Of a stretch of 64,000 nucleotides of DNA, positions 52,401-60,822 are shown piece by piece. The translations under genes were made by a program, and so were the position numbers. How positions within the stretch are numbered: the first letter of the stretch is position 1; the number at the start of each line of letters is the position of its first letter. The stretch comes from UBA7672 sp040398465 (lineage in GTDB: Bacteria > Pseudomonadota > Alphaproteobacteria > Caulobacterales > Hyphomonadaceae): contig JBBAUA010000010.1 of the NCBI GenBank assembly GCA_040398465.1, positions 1 to 64,000 on the forward strand, given 5' to 3'. The notes under the pieces are model-generated. The model saw nothing but the letters and a program-made list of their open reading frames with translations, did not search any database and had not been told where the DNA came from.

Positions 52401-54886
52401 CTTGCCAGCGCCTCCGCCCCAAGGGCTGCAACCTGCGCGGATGTGAAGCCGCCAATCGCGGTCGAGGTCAGGACAGGCAGTTGTGTTGTACTGAGCCCGG
52501 AAACCTGATCGGCGGTGAGCCCGCCGAGCTGCGTCGATGTCAGCGCCATCAACTGGCTTGTCGTTAAGGCGCCGATTTGGGTATCCGCGAGGAGGCCGAT
52601 CCCGCTTGACGTGAAGCCGCGCACCTGTGCTGTCGTGAGTGCGGCAATCTGGGACGTCGACAGCGCCGCAAGCTGGGTTTCACCAAGGCCGCCAAGTTGG
52701 CCCGCAGACAACGCTGCTAGCTGCGTGCTGGACAGATTGCTGATGTCGTTCGCTTCGAGGCCCGAAACGGAAGCGGCGTTGAGGCCGCTGATCTGCGTGG
52801 CGCCTAGCGCCGCAATCTGCGTGTCTGCAAGAGCCGTGATCTGATCGGAAGACAGTGCGCGCAATTGTGCACCAGACAGCACGGCCAGTTGTGTTGTCGT
52901 GATGGCTGCAAGCTGGTCATTGCCGAGTGCGGACAGGCTCGCCGGGACCAGCGACTTGACCTGCGTCGTTGAAAGGCCGCCCAATCGCAAGGGCGCAAGC
53001 GCCGCCAGCTGTGTCGATGAGAGCGCGCTGACCTGCGTCGACGTCAGCCCGGAAAGCTGGTCAGCAGAAAACACCGCCACCTGCTCGGGCGTCAGGGCAG
53101 GCACCTGCGTCGTGACAAGCATGGCAAGCTGCGACGTCGTGAATGCTGCGATCTGCGCCTCGCTGAAGGCGCCAAGCTGCGTGACCGTGAGCGAGCCGAT
53201 CTGCGTCGTCCGGAGCAGAGCGACCTGCGTCGTGGAAAGGCCCTCGATCTCCTCAACCGGAATGGCCCTTATCTGCGTACCCGTCAGCGCCCCCAGGTGC
53301 GTCGACGAGAGAGCGGCGAATTGCTCTCCGGTCAGCCCGCCTACGGAAATGCCGCGGATTTGCGCCGTTGTCAGCGCCGCCATCCGGTCCGTGCTGAGCT
53401 CGGCAAGCTGTGTGGCGGTCAACGCCCCCAGCGCAGCCGCCGTCATCGCCCCCCACTGGGTGAGTGACATGGCCTCGATCTGGGTGGCAGCAAGCCGCTG
53501 GACCTGCGCGCTGCTGAAGGCGGCAACCTGATTGGTGCTCAGCGACTGGAGCTGCGTTTCATCCAGGCTCCCGATCAGGGCGGCCGGAAGGAGCTTTACC
53601 TGCGTCGTCGACAGCGCGATCAGCTGTGTCGTCGACAGCCCGATTGTCTGTGTCGTCGTCAGCGCGCCCAGTTCCTCGCTCGTCAGCGCTCGCACCTGGG
53701 CGACCGTGAAGGCAGCGATCTGTGTCTCCGAAAGCTGACGCACCTGCGTGGCGGTAAGCCCGCTGATCTGGCTGGTTGCGATCGCCCCAACTTGCTCGCC
53801 TCCCAGCACTTCCAGTTGCGATGAGGTCAGACCCGACAATTGCGCACCGCTCAACGCCGCCACCTGCGTCGTCGTCAGTGCCGCAGCTTCCTCGGTCGAC
53901 AGCGCGGCCATGTGGCTGGCCCCCAGCAGCTTGAACTGCGCCGGCGTCAGCTGGGCAATCTGCGTCGCGTCCAGCGTCGCGAACTGCGTGGTGCTCAGGG
54001 AAGCCAGCTCTGCCGGGAGCAGAGCACCGAGCTGGTCCGCATTTAGGCTGGCTAACTGCGTCTCACTGAAGCCCCTGACCTGCGACGTCGTGAGCGCCGT
54101 GAACTGTGTGATCGACAGCGCGTCCCATTGCGTCGTGGCTAGGCCGCCGATCGCTGCTGCGCTGAGGCCGGTCACCTGAGCGGTCGTCAGCGCGCTGATC
54201 TGCGTCGTAGAGAAGCCTCGCACCTGCGCCGCGCTGAGTGAAGCAAGCTGGGCAACTGACAACGCGCCCTCCTGTTGGGTGGTCAGGCTTTGCAGCTGTG
54301 TCGATGAGAAGCCCTTGACCTGAATGGCGGTGAGGCCCGCGATCTGTGTCGGCGTCAGCGCACCGAGTTGTTGCGCAGTCAGGTTGCCCAACGCGTCCGG
54401 CGAGAATCCGCGCACCTGGTTGACCGACATGCCGCCAATCTGAGTCGTCGTGAGCGCCGCCAGCTGCGTGGTCGACAGCGCGGCAAAATCGCCGGCCTCA
54501 AGCCCGCGAATCTGTGCAACCGACAAGACGGCGATGTCTTCGGCGTCGAACGCAGTGAACTGTGCTGACGACAACGCAAACAGCTGCGCCGCGCTGAAAC
54601 TCATGTGGCTGGGCGACAGCGCCGCCAGCTGGGCGCGCGACAGCGCGGTCACTTGGCGGGTGGACAGGCTGGCCAGCTGGGCGCCGCTGAACTGCGTGAT
54701 CTGCGTTGTGGTGATCGCCTGCGTCTGCGTCGATGAAAGCGCTGCGATGTCCGTCCGCGTCAGGCTCTCGATTGTCGCCTGTGACATCGCCGCGATCTGC
54801 GCGGAACTGTAAGAGGCGATGAACGAAACCACGCGACCCGGCAGCCTTTCCCATCGACCGCCAAGACGGTCTGAGACCTGCGCCAC
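49496..54886 (-). CDS. Giant octapeptide-repeat protein
   Basis: A protein of up to 1796 residues. From residue 27 to the end it is almost only an 8-residue repeat, about 220 copies, with consensus [S/T]-x-x-Q-[I/L/V]-x-[A/G/S]-[L/F]. Examples are STTQLAAL, TTTQIGGM and SVNQVRGF. The pattern S/T-x-x-Q fits a helix N-cap, so each octad could be one short helix in a solenoid. The phase is kept with few breaks: a 7-residue unit at 91-97, a 5-residue unit at 514-518, and near the C-terminus a 2-residue insertion and a 7-residue unit. No signal peptide, membrane segment, RTX motif or known domain is seen. The first 26 residues are non-repetitive. The start is GTG at 54886 with no ribosome-binding site; it could start later. 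Cargo, location and role are unknown. No secretion genes are adjacent. Confidence 0.8.
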   Translation of the reverse strand: MAQVSDRLGGRWERLPGRVVSFIASYSSAQIAAMSQATIESLTRTDIAALSSTQTQAITTTQITQFSGAQLASLSTRQVTALSRAQLAALSPSHMSFSAAQLFALSSAQFTAFDAEDIAVLSVAQIRGLEAGDFAALSTTQLAALTTTQIGGMSVNQVRGFSPDALGNLTAQQLGALTPTQIAGLTAIQVKGFSSTQLQSLTTQQEGALSVAQLASLSAAQVRGFSTTQISALTTAQVTGLSAAAIGGLATTQWDALSITQFTALTTSQVRGFSETQLASLNADQLGALLPAELASLSTTQFATLDATQIAQLTPAQFKLLGASHMAALSTEEAAALTTTQVAALSGAQLSGLTSSQLEVLGGEQVGAIATSQISGLTATQVRQLSETQIAAFTVAQVRALTSEELGALTTTQTIGLSTTQLIALSTTQVKLLPAALIGSLDETQLQSLSTNQVAAFSSAQVQRLAATQIEAMSLTQWGAMTAAALGALTATQLAELSTDRMAALTTAQIRGISVGGLTGEQFAALSSTHLGALTGTQIRAIPVEEIEGLSTTQVALLRTTQIGSLTVTQLGAFSEAQIAAFTTSQLAMLVTTQVPALTPEQVAVFSADQLSGLTSTQVSALSSTQLAALAPLRLGGLSTTQVKSLVPASLSALGNDQLAAITTTQLAVLSGAQLRALSSDQITALADTQIAALGATQISGLNAASVSGLEANDISNLSSTQLAALSAGQLGGLGETQLAALSTSQIAALTTAQVRGFTSSGIGLLADTQIGALTTSQLMALTSTQLGGLTADQVSGLSTTQLPVLTSTAIGGFTSAQVAALGAEALASLTTTQLKGMSPTAISGLSGEQSSGLSTSQLAALSAVQVRALESRAIGGLSSDQLAALASTQIGAISTTALDGLDAEDIAVLTRNQVLGLMPAQLGVLNQVQAAALTTTQLAALTATQVRSLGAEAVGAFGATQLQAFTTTQLAAITATQAQALSGEQLAALSTSQFAAITSTAISGFDAAQAAELTETQIAALSTTQVKGLTATTIGALSEAQIGAMTTSQMAALTLSQLRGFTGDQVNALTATQFNRLSAAQVGMFGASAVQGLELEDIQSLATTRLHGLTATQVSAIEETQLAAFSTAQIAALSTTQIQGLLATHASALAATQLAALKSTQIAALSTGAVGGLATTSISLLSPSQLGAFTATQFAALSETQAGALSATQIASLTGAQLTRFSSTAISALGATAVSAFTTTQVRGLTATQVSGFSTAQIQALSTTQIQALPASAMSGFDATQVAAISISQLAAMSNLDIAALSIGGVGGLSSAQLASLAPTQMAALNGAQAGALSTTALTGLTLTQALSLTTTQLAGFNTTQVAYLDANHVSLLNTTQLRAISADGASGFTATNIDYLNATQIQSLTTAQISALSTTTVQSLDTTEIGALTSSQFASLASTQISALTSTQVAALSSQQFNALGTTQLGGLAETQLPSLTTTQISGLSTTRIAALSTSAMRGLTASQAATLSSTQVAALGTSRLAALSPTAVAAVAPDVISTLTVTQLAASDFAETWASALTATQLDRLSATQIGAMSSTLVSGLSADQIGVLSSSQFAALGASQIAALSSSAIVGLTTTQIDQLTLTQLAGLKATQIGALETTDIGQLGTDDISSLSVTQLAGFVRVQLRSLTDTQVSAFTTSQVAAFTGDQVGSLSSTRLGAFSSSQFAALNASHVAALTSSQLSNLPTWIGSFTPAQLSGLTSTQIGGITTTAIGALTVDQIDALTPLQISGFTPDQINSLTVDQQAAIIRAIS

Positions 54887-55056
54887 GCTTGCGCGCGCGC
54901 ACGTGAGGGGAGGAGCAAGAACCGCGCCGCGTCGTTAACCAATGAAAGTCTCGTAAAAACAGATAGATAGAGATGCGCGGTTAAGCGATGCTAGGCGCAT
55001 TCTGCCCACCTCGAGCCAAGCTTGCCGGGCAGAAACGCCGGATCATGGAGGTGGCG

Positions 55057-56589
55057 TCAGGCCGTGAACCTGGCAGGCGTCCAGACAGGCGCGCCCGCCG
55101 CCCCGGCTTGCACTTGGCCGTGAACGCCAACCGCAGTCCTTTGCGTCGACGTCAGCAGGGCGATCGTCTCCGCATCGCTAGCTGGCGCGCTCGCCATCAC
55201 GCGGCCGCCATCCGGCGCGCGGGCGATGATGATCGCGTCGATCGGCGCTCCATCGCGGGCATAGCGCACCGTGTACGTTTCGATCACCGCTGGACCGGCA
55301 TACCCCTCGCGCAATGGCGGCGTCGGCCCTCGCGCCGCATCCGCAACGGCCTGCACGGAATAGTCCGTCGCCATTGGCGTGGGGGCGAGCGCCGTGCTCA
55401 GCACCAGCGCATGGTGCTTGTTCACATATCCTCCCTGTCCGTAAAGCAGCCCGAGTTCGCCCGCATGTGCACGCAGCGCACGCACCATCGCGGCAATCGC
55501 ATGGCTCATGTAATTGTTCAGCGGCCCGCCGAAGAAAGTCAGTCCGCCCGCGACAGTCGGAGGATGCAGCCCGGGATCAAGACCCAGCGTCCTCAGCGCC
55601 ATCTTCGGAACCACGGGAAAGCAGCTGTAAAGTTCTAGATGGCGGAAGCGCCCCGCGTCCCCCCCGGCAATCGCAACAGACCTCTCCAGCACCGCCGTCT
55701 GCGCTGTTGAGTGGTCGTAGCGGTCACGATGGAGATAGTCTTCGGGCTCCACGGCGTTGGCGCCGCCCCAGATGTGGATCAGCTTCTCTTCCGCAATCCC
55801 CACCTCTCTCGCGCGTGCAAGGCTCATGACGACGACCGCCGCCGACTGATTCACGGCCGGGTTCGCCACCATCAGCTTGGGGTAGGGCCAGTTGATCAGC
55901 CGGTTGTCTGCGTTCACCGTCCCGATCGCCTCTGCATCTGGGGCAGAGCGTATCCACGCATATGGATTGTCTGCCGCCACCGCGGCATAGCGCGCCCAGA
56001 GTTCTGCGGATTCCCACATCCCCTGCGCCGGTGTCTGCCCCCACGCCGCCTGCGCCGCGACCTCGTAGAAGGGATAGACCTGCGCAGGGTTCATCACGCC
56101 AAGCTGTTTGGCGATCGGGCTCATCGCAAAGCGGCTGGAGGGAAAGCGAACTGTTTCCTCTTTCGATGCTGCCGGCGTCCATGGCGGCGCTACACCCGAC
56201 TTCTCGGCCTGCCCGCGCGCATGGCTCGCTTCGCCGCCGACAATCGCCGCGACCAGGTCTTCACCCATGGCGATCCGTTTTGCGGCCTCGTGCACAAGCC
56301 GCACAGGCGTCTCGCCGCCCATGCTGGCATTCACCGCCTCCGCCGGAGCGATGCCCAGCTTCTGCGCCAGCAACGTCACAGGGTCTTTGTAGGGCCAGCT
56401 CACCAGACCGATCAGGCTCAGCAAGCCGACACGGTCGAGCAGGCGCACGCCAGCGTCCGCTTCGCACGCCTTCAGCGCCTCGACCATAAGATCGACCGGC
56501 TCGCGCGCCTCGTCGAGACGTTTCGGCCTGTCGATATACTCGCCGACCGCGGCAATGACCGGAATTGCACGCGCGCTGTTCACCGTCAT
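55057..56589 (-). CDS. Thiolase-like acetyl-CoA acetyltransferase family protein
   Basis: A 510-residue thiolase-superfamily protein of the longer 'acetyl-CoA acetyltransferase' branch. It has IPVIAAVGEYIDRPKRLDEA, VNASMGGETPVRLVHEAAKR at the position of the nucleophile loop, and GLTFFGGPLNNYMSHAIAAM and YGQGGYVNKHHALVLST near the end. In the nucleophile loop I see Ser-Met-Gly-Gly instead of the Cys of true thiolases, so classical thiolysis at that site is doubtful. It lies divergent from a genuine thiolase at 56787, suggesting a shared acyl-CoA pathway. Confidence 0.75.
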   Translation of the reverse strand: MTVNSARAIPVIAAVGEYIDRPKRLDEAREPVDLMVEALKACEADAGVRLLDRVGLLSLIGLVSWPYKDPVTLLAQKLGIAPAEAVNASMGGETPVRLVHEAAKRIAMGEDLVAAIVGGEASHARGQAEKSGVAPPWTPAASKEETVRFPSSRFAMSPIAKQLGVMNPAQVYPFYEVAAQAAWGQTPAQGMWESAELWARYAAVAADNPYAWIRSAPDAEAIGTVNADNRLINWPYPKLMVANPAVNQSAAVVVMSLARAREVGIAEEKLIHIWGGANAVEPEDYLHRDRYDHSTAQTAVLERSVAIAGGDAGRFRHLELYSCFPVVPKMALRTLGLDPGLHPPTVAGGLTFFGGPLNNYMSHAIAAMVRALRAHAGELGLLYGQGGYVNKHHALVLSTALAPTPMATDYSVQAVADAARGPTPPLREGYAGPAVIETYTVRYARDGAPIDAIIIARAPDGGRVMASAPASDAETIALLTSTQRTAVGVHGQVQAGAAGAPVWTPARFTA

Positions 56590-56786
56590 CGAGCACCAGT
56601 CTCCAGGGTCGCGTGCACGCCAATCCGCGCCGCCTGCCTTGACCGTAGGAAATTCACGCGCCTTGCGCCAGTTTCCGTCACGATAAGCTACATCATGTCA
56701 TTTTCATCTGCTCACCTGCCGGTTGGCAAACGCGCTTCGGCGTGCCCAATCTCGATTGCGCCCATGAACCAGCTGCAGGAGTTCCC

Positions 56787-58046
56787 ATGTCCGAAGCGCT
56801 TATCATCGATGCCGTTCGCACCCCGCGCGGCCTGGGCAAGGCCGGCAAAGGCGCGCTGGCGCCGCTGCACCCACAGCGACTCGCGGCAACCGTGCTTGCC
56901 GCAATCGCGGAGCGCAACAACCTGAACACTGGAGAGGTTGATGATGTCATCTGGTCGACCTCCTCGCAGAAGGGCAAGCAGGGCGGCGATCTCGGACGCA
57001 TGGCGGCGCTCGATGCAGGCTTCAACGTGAAGGCCAGCGGAATGACGCTAGACAGATTTTGCGGCGGCGGCATCACCGCCGTGAATCTCGCAGCGGCCCA
57101 GATCATGAGCGGCATGGAAGATCTCATCATCGCCGGCGGCACTGAAATGATGAGCCTCACTGCGACGATGGCGGCCGACGAAGCCGCCGCCGGCTTCCCG
57201 CCCGGCCTGATGGGCGCTCACAATGCAAGCCTAGACGTGCAACATCCTCAATCGCATCAGGGCGTGTGCGGCGACGCCATCGCGAGCATGGAAGGCGTGA
57301 CGCGCGCCGAACTCGACGCGTTTGCGCTCGAGAGCCAGAGGCGTGCCGCTCAGGCCATCGCCGAAGGCCGCTTCGACAGGTCCATCGTGCCCGTGAAGGA
57401 CGCGGAGGGCAGGGTCGTTCTGGCCCGCGACGAGTATCCTCGTCCAGAAACTACTGCCGACGGCCTCGCCAAGCTGAAGCCCGCTTTCACTGTGCTGGCC
57501 GACATGCCCTACAACGAGGCTGGTGCGACTTTCCGCAATCAGATCAACCGGCGCTATCCTGACCTCAAGATCGAACACGTTCACCATGCTGGAAACTCTT
57601 CCGGCGTGGTCGATGGCGCCGCGGCCGTTCTGCTTGCTTCGCGCGACTATGCCGAGAAGCATGGCTTGAAGGCGCGCGGCCGCGTCGTCGCGATGGCGAA
57701 TGTGGGCGATGATCCCACCCTGATGCTGAATGCGCCCGTGCCCGCGGCGCAAAAGGTTCTCGCGAAGGCCGGTCTCACCAAGGACGACATCGACCTCTGG
57801 GAGATCAACGAGGCGTTCGCCATTGTGCCGGAAAAATTCATCCGCGACCTCGGCATCGACCGCGCCAAGGTCAATGTGAATGGCGGCGCCATCGCGCTCG
57901 GCCACCCCATCGGCGCAACCGGCGCGATGCTCATCGGCACCGTGCTGGACGAACTCGAGCGCACAGGCGGCCGCTACGGCCTCGTCACCATGTGCGCCGC
58001 CGGCGGCATGGCGCCCGCCATCATCATCGAGCGGATCGACGGCTGA
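56787..58046 (+). CDS. Acetyl-CoA C-acyltransferase (thiolase)
   Basis: A 419-residue thiolase. The nucleophile Cys is in MTLDRFCGGGITAVN. NEAF is in LWEINEAFAIVPEKFIRDLG, the His in NGGAIALGHPIGATGAMLIG, and the second Cys in VTMCAAGGMAPAIIIE. The start at 56787 has AGGAG just upstream (56777-56781); the longer frame at 56742 lacks one. It would catalyse the last step of beta-oxidation or a related acyl-CoA degradation. The sequence is cut by an assembly gap 14 bases after its stop. Confidence 0.92.
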   Translation: MSEALIIDAVRTPRGLGKAGKGALAPLHPQRLAATVLAAIAERNNLNTGEVDDVIWSTSSQKGKQGGDLGRMAALDAGFNVKASGMTLDRFCGGGITAVNLAAAQIMSGMEDLIIAGGTEMMSLTATMAADEAAAGFPPGLMGAHNASLDVQHPQSHQGVCGDAIASMEGVTRAELDAFALESQRRAAQAIAEGRFDRSIVPVKDAEGRVVLARDEYPRPETTADGLAKLKPAFTVLADMPYNEAGATFRNQINRRYPDLKIEHVHHAGNSSGVVDGAAAVLLASRDYAEKHGLKARGRVVAMANVGDDPTLMLNAPVPAAQKVLAKAGLTKDDIDLWEINEAFAIVPEKFIRDLGIDRAKVNVNGGAIALGHPIGATGAMLIGTVLDELERTGGRYGLVTMCAAGGMAPAIIIERIDG

Positions 58047-58060
58047 TCGAAGGCCTGTGA

Positions 58061-58160
58061 NNNNNNNNNNNNNNNNNNNNNNNNNNNNNNNNNNNNNNNN
58101 NNNNNNNNNNNNNNNNNNNNNNNNNNNNNNNNNNNNNNNNNNNNNNNNNNNNNNNNNNNN
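58061..58160. other. Assembly gap (100 N)
   Basis: Exactly 100 N of filler, of unknown true size. The roughly 250 bases to its right, up to the phytase start, hold no gene I can support. A short open frame (encoding AAAFTTGGGHGSDL after the gap) could be the end of a hidden gene. Confidence 0.99.
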
Positions 58161-58414
58161 AGCCAGTTTTGCCGCAGCGTTCACGACCGGCGGCGGGCAC
58201 GGCAGTGATCTCTGATCCGGCCCGTCGAAGCGAATGTGGCGCCAGCGGCAACTGCCGGGGGTCGGGAAATTGAAGCTCGCCCGGTATGCACGGCCGTGCG
58301 GTGGCAAAGCCGAACGTCCTCGTTTGTCTTTGTCATCAAGTTGTTGCGAAGCTGCCTGACAGCGGGCCCACTGTGAAAGCCGAATAAAGATTCCGCGAGG
58401 CTATGGAGCTGCAA

Positions 58415-60487
58415 ATGAACGGGAATTCCAGGGGAGGGGCAACGCTGCGCTCGACAGCTTTTGTCGGACTTCTTGTGCTTGCAGCCTGCAGTCGGGCCAC
58501 CGAACAGGATCCGGCGCAGACCCCGATCCCGGTCATCGCGAAAGGTCAGACCGTCGCAAGCGCCACCGGCGTGGTATCGTCGGGGACGATCGCGCTGGAA
58601 GGCGATGCGGTGAGGATTATCGGCGCCACCGCGCTCGGAGGCCTCGAAGTTTACGACGCGGCCGGCGCACGCTTGAGCTCCATGTCCGCAGGGGAGGTCG
58701 CGGGTGTTGACCTGGCTTATGGCTACGACATGGGCAGGGCTCCCGCTACGATCGTCGCGGCGGTCGATATCACCCAGAACGCGCTACGACTGTTCGAGTT
58801 GAAGGGGGGGAAGCTGACCGAAGTCGGTGCGCGTTCTGTGCCGCTGGGGTTCGCTGCAGAGAACGTCTGTCTATTCCACAGCAGTCTTGATGGCGCTCTC
58901 TACGCATTCGTGGTCGGGGACGGCGGTGAAATAGATCAGCAGCTCATCTATACGGATGCGTCCGGTCGATTGGACGCGCGCCAGGTGCGTCGCCTGAGCG
59001 TGATATCGACGATCAAGCAGTGCGTGGTCGATAACACCTCCGCGACGCTCTACGTGTCTGAGGAGACCGTCGGAATCTGGCGGCTGAACGCAAACCCGGA
59101 AGCCTTTGCCGCACCCGATCTCGTGGACAGCCCACGCTTCGGCAACATCAAGGAAGAAGTCGGCGGACTTGCCCTGCATGACGGCGGAGAGGGCGCCCGC
59201 TGGCTTCTCGCATCGGATGCATCAGCAGGTCGAGTGAACGTCTACGATCGCGACAAGAACGACGCCTACACTGGCTCCGTGACTGTCACCGCAATAGCGG
59301 GTGGCGAGGCGATCGGCGAACCCGGGCCGCTCTACGGGATGAGCCACGCCGTAAAGGGCTTCCCCAACGGGCTGCTGCTCGTCACCGACGAGGAGGGTTC
59401 AAACTTCAAGGCGCTTTCGTTTGCAGACATCGCGGCGAACCTCAAGATTTCCGCTGGCGCATCAAGCGACCCGCGGACGACGACAAAACCGGCAGTTCCG
59501 ACCGTCACCGCCACGGTCGAGACAGTCGCCGTTCCGAGCTTTGGAGATGCGGCGGACGATCCTGCGATCTGGGCCAATACGGCAAATCCAGCCCAAAGCC
59601 TGATCGTCGCGACCGACAAAAAGGGCGGCCTGTTCGTCTACGACATGCAGGGCCAGGTCGTTCAGGATCTTCCGGACGGCAAGATGAACAATGTCGACCT
59701 TCGCGAAGGCTTCCAGCTTGGCGGCAAGAGCGTTGTCCTCGTCACGGCCAGCAACCGGACAGACCGGACCATCGCAATCTATCGGCTGGATACTGCGTCG
59801 CGCCAGCTGGTCAACGTCGCTGACGGTCCGCAACCGACCGAGCTTGAGGATCCCTACGGCCTCTGCATGTATCGCGATCAGGCTGGCAAGATGTTCGTCT
59901 TCGTGAATGGCGACGAGACCCGCAAACGTCAGTGGGAACTCGTGGACGCTGGCAACGGTCGCGTGCGCGCAAACCTCGTCCGCGAGTTCACCTTCGAAAG
60001 CCAGACCGAAGGCTGCGTCGCTGACGATACGAGCGGTCAGCTCATCGTCGATGAGGAAGACATCGGCATCTGGAGCCTGAGCGCCGCGCCCGATGGCGGC
60101 AACGAGATGAAATCGGTGCAGAAGGTCACCGACAACCCCGCGATCAAGGACGACCTCGAAGGCGTCGGGCTCTACAACCTGGGCAACGGGCGCGGCTACC
60201 TTGTGGTGTCGAGCCAGGGCAACGACACTTACGCCGTTTATCGCCGCGAAGGCGCACAGGAGTATCTCGGGTCATTCGCGGTTGTCGCAGACCCGATCCG
60301 CGGCATCGACGGGATATCCGAGACAGACGGCCTTGAAGTCTCCAGCCGCAATCTCGGGCCGGGCTTCGAATTCGGCGCCATGATCGCGCAGGATGGCCGA
60401 AACGTTCTGCCGATCGAAAACCAGAACTACAAGTACGTCCCCTGGCAGTCGATCGCCGAGGCGCTGAAGCTCGAGGTGAGAAGATAG
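58415..60487 (+). CDS. Two-domain beta-propeller phytase lipoprotein
   Basis: A 690-residue exported protein with a lipobox LAAC after GGATLRSTAFVGLLVLAAC. The C-terminal half (about 360-690) is a beta-propeller phytase domain. It has FGDAADDPAIWANTANPAQS, KGGLFVYDMQGQVVQDLPDG, KMNNVDLREGF and the Ca-binding acidic clusters DDTSGQLIVDEEDIGIWSLS and RGIDGISETDGLEV. The N-terminal half is a second, diverged propeller-like domain (YVSEETVGIWRLNANPEAFA, DEEGSNFKALSF), as in two-domain phytases where one half is incomplete. Such enzymes free phosphate from phytate at the cell surface. GGAG lies six bases before the ATG at 58415. Confidence 0.85.
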   Translation: MNGNSRGGATLRSTAFVGLLVLAACSRATEQDPAQTPIPVIAKGQTVASATGVVSSGTIALEGDAVRIIGATALGGLEVYDAAGARLSSMSAGEVAGVDLAYGYDMGRAPATIVAAVDITQNALRLFELKGGKLTEVGARSVPLGFAAENVCLFHSSLDGALYAFVVGDGGEIDQQLIYTDASGRLDARQVRRLSVISTIKQCVVDNTSATLYVSEETVGIWRLNANPEAFAAPDLVDSPRFGNIKEEVGGLALHDGGEGARWLLASDASAGRVNVYDRDKNDAYTGSVTVTAIAGGEAIGEPGPLYGMSHAVKGFPNGLLLVTDEEGSNFKALSFADIAANLKISAGASSDPRTTTKPAVPTVTATVETVAVPSFGDAADDPAIWANTANPAQSLIVATDKKGGLFVYDMQGQVVQDLPDGKMNNVDLREGFQLGGKSVVLVTASNRTDRTIAIYRLDTASRQLVNVADGPQPTELEDPYGLCMYRDQAGKMFVFVNGDETRKRQWELVDAGNGRVRANLVREFTFESQTEGCVADDTSGQLIVDEEDIGIWSLSAAPDGGNEMKSVQKVTDNPAIKDDLEGVGLYNLGNGRGYLVVSSQGNDTYAVYRREGAQEYLGSFAVVADPIRGIDGISETDGLEVSSRNLGPGFEFGAMIAQDGRNVLPIENQNYKYVPWQSIAEALKLEVRR

Positions 60488-60624
60488 ACAAGGGTCTCAC
60501 CGGAGCGAAACAGACTTGAACGGTCCTTGCGGCGAGCTGTTCAAGAGCAGCATAACGGAGCTGTGGGAAGCGTCACTCAATCGGCGAGCGGCATCCCGCT
60601 TGCGCGCGCCACGATCAGACGTAG

Positions 60625-60822
60625 TCACGTGGAGCGGAAGCCGACGCGGCTGTGTGAGCCGTCGCAGTTGGGCTTGGTGTTTGACTGTCCACAACGGCAC
60701 AGGCGCATGGCTTCTGCGCGGGATACGACGCGGCCCGTCCCCGAGATGATCTCGAGGTTGCCGTAGATCGCCAGCCGGCTATCTACTGCTCGCCGGGCGC
60801 GTTGATCTCTCCGGCACGCCAT
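60625..60822 (-). pseudogene. CDGSH iron-sulfur domain, probably 5'-truncated
   Basis: The frame encodes the perfect CDGSH motif LCRCGQSNTKPNCDGSHSRV (C-x-C-x2-S-x3-P-x-C-D-G-S-H), which binds a 2Fe-2S cluster with three Cys and one His. Before it is YGNLEIISGTGRVVSRAEAM, normal for the family. The first 15 residues (RRDQRARRAVDS) look unrelated. Most such proteins have a further N-terminal domain, often a divergent ferredoxin-like one. The gene appears cut at about 60780, where it runs into an opposite-strand TonB-receptor remnant. A short functional CDGSH protein cannot be ruled out. Confidence 0.55.

Noticed and set aside
49512..54812. Many rightward open frames rich in Cys, Val and Ala
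   Set aside because: They are antisense images of the 24-bp repeats of the octapeptide gene and carry the same period; the leftward frame is the only one open throughout.
49496..54886. CRISPR array or tandem satellite
   Set aside because: The repeats are coding, vary at the third codon positions, have a 24-bp period and have no spacer/repeat alternation.
49496..54886. RTX, pentapeptide-repeat or leucine-rich-repeat protein
   Set aside because: There are no GGxGxDxx nonapeptides, the period is 8 and not 5, and no LxxLxLxxN pattern occurs.
60527..60766. A rightward gene antisense to the CDGSH frame
   Set aside because: The product is Arg/Ser-rich without motifs; the CDGSH motif on the other strand is exact.
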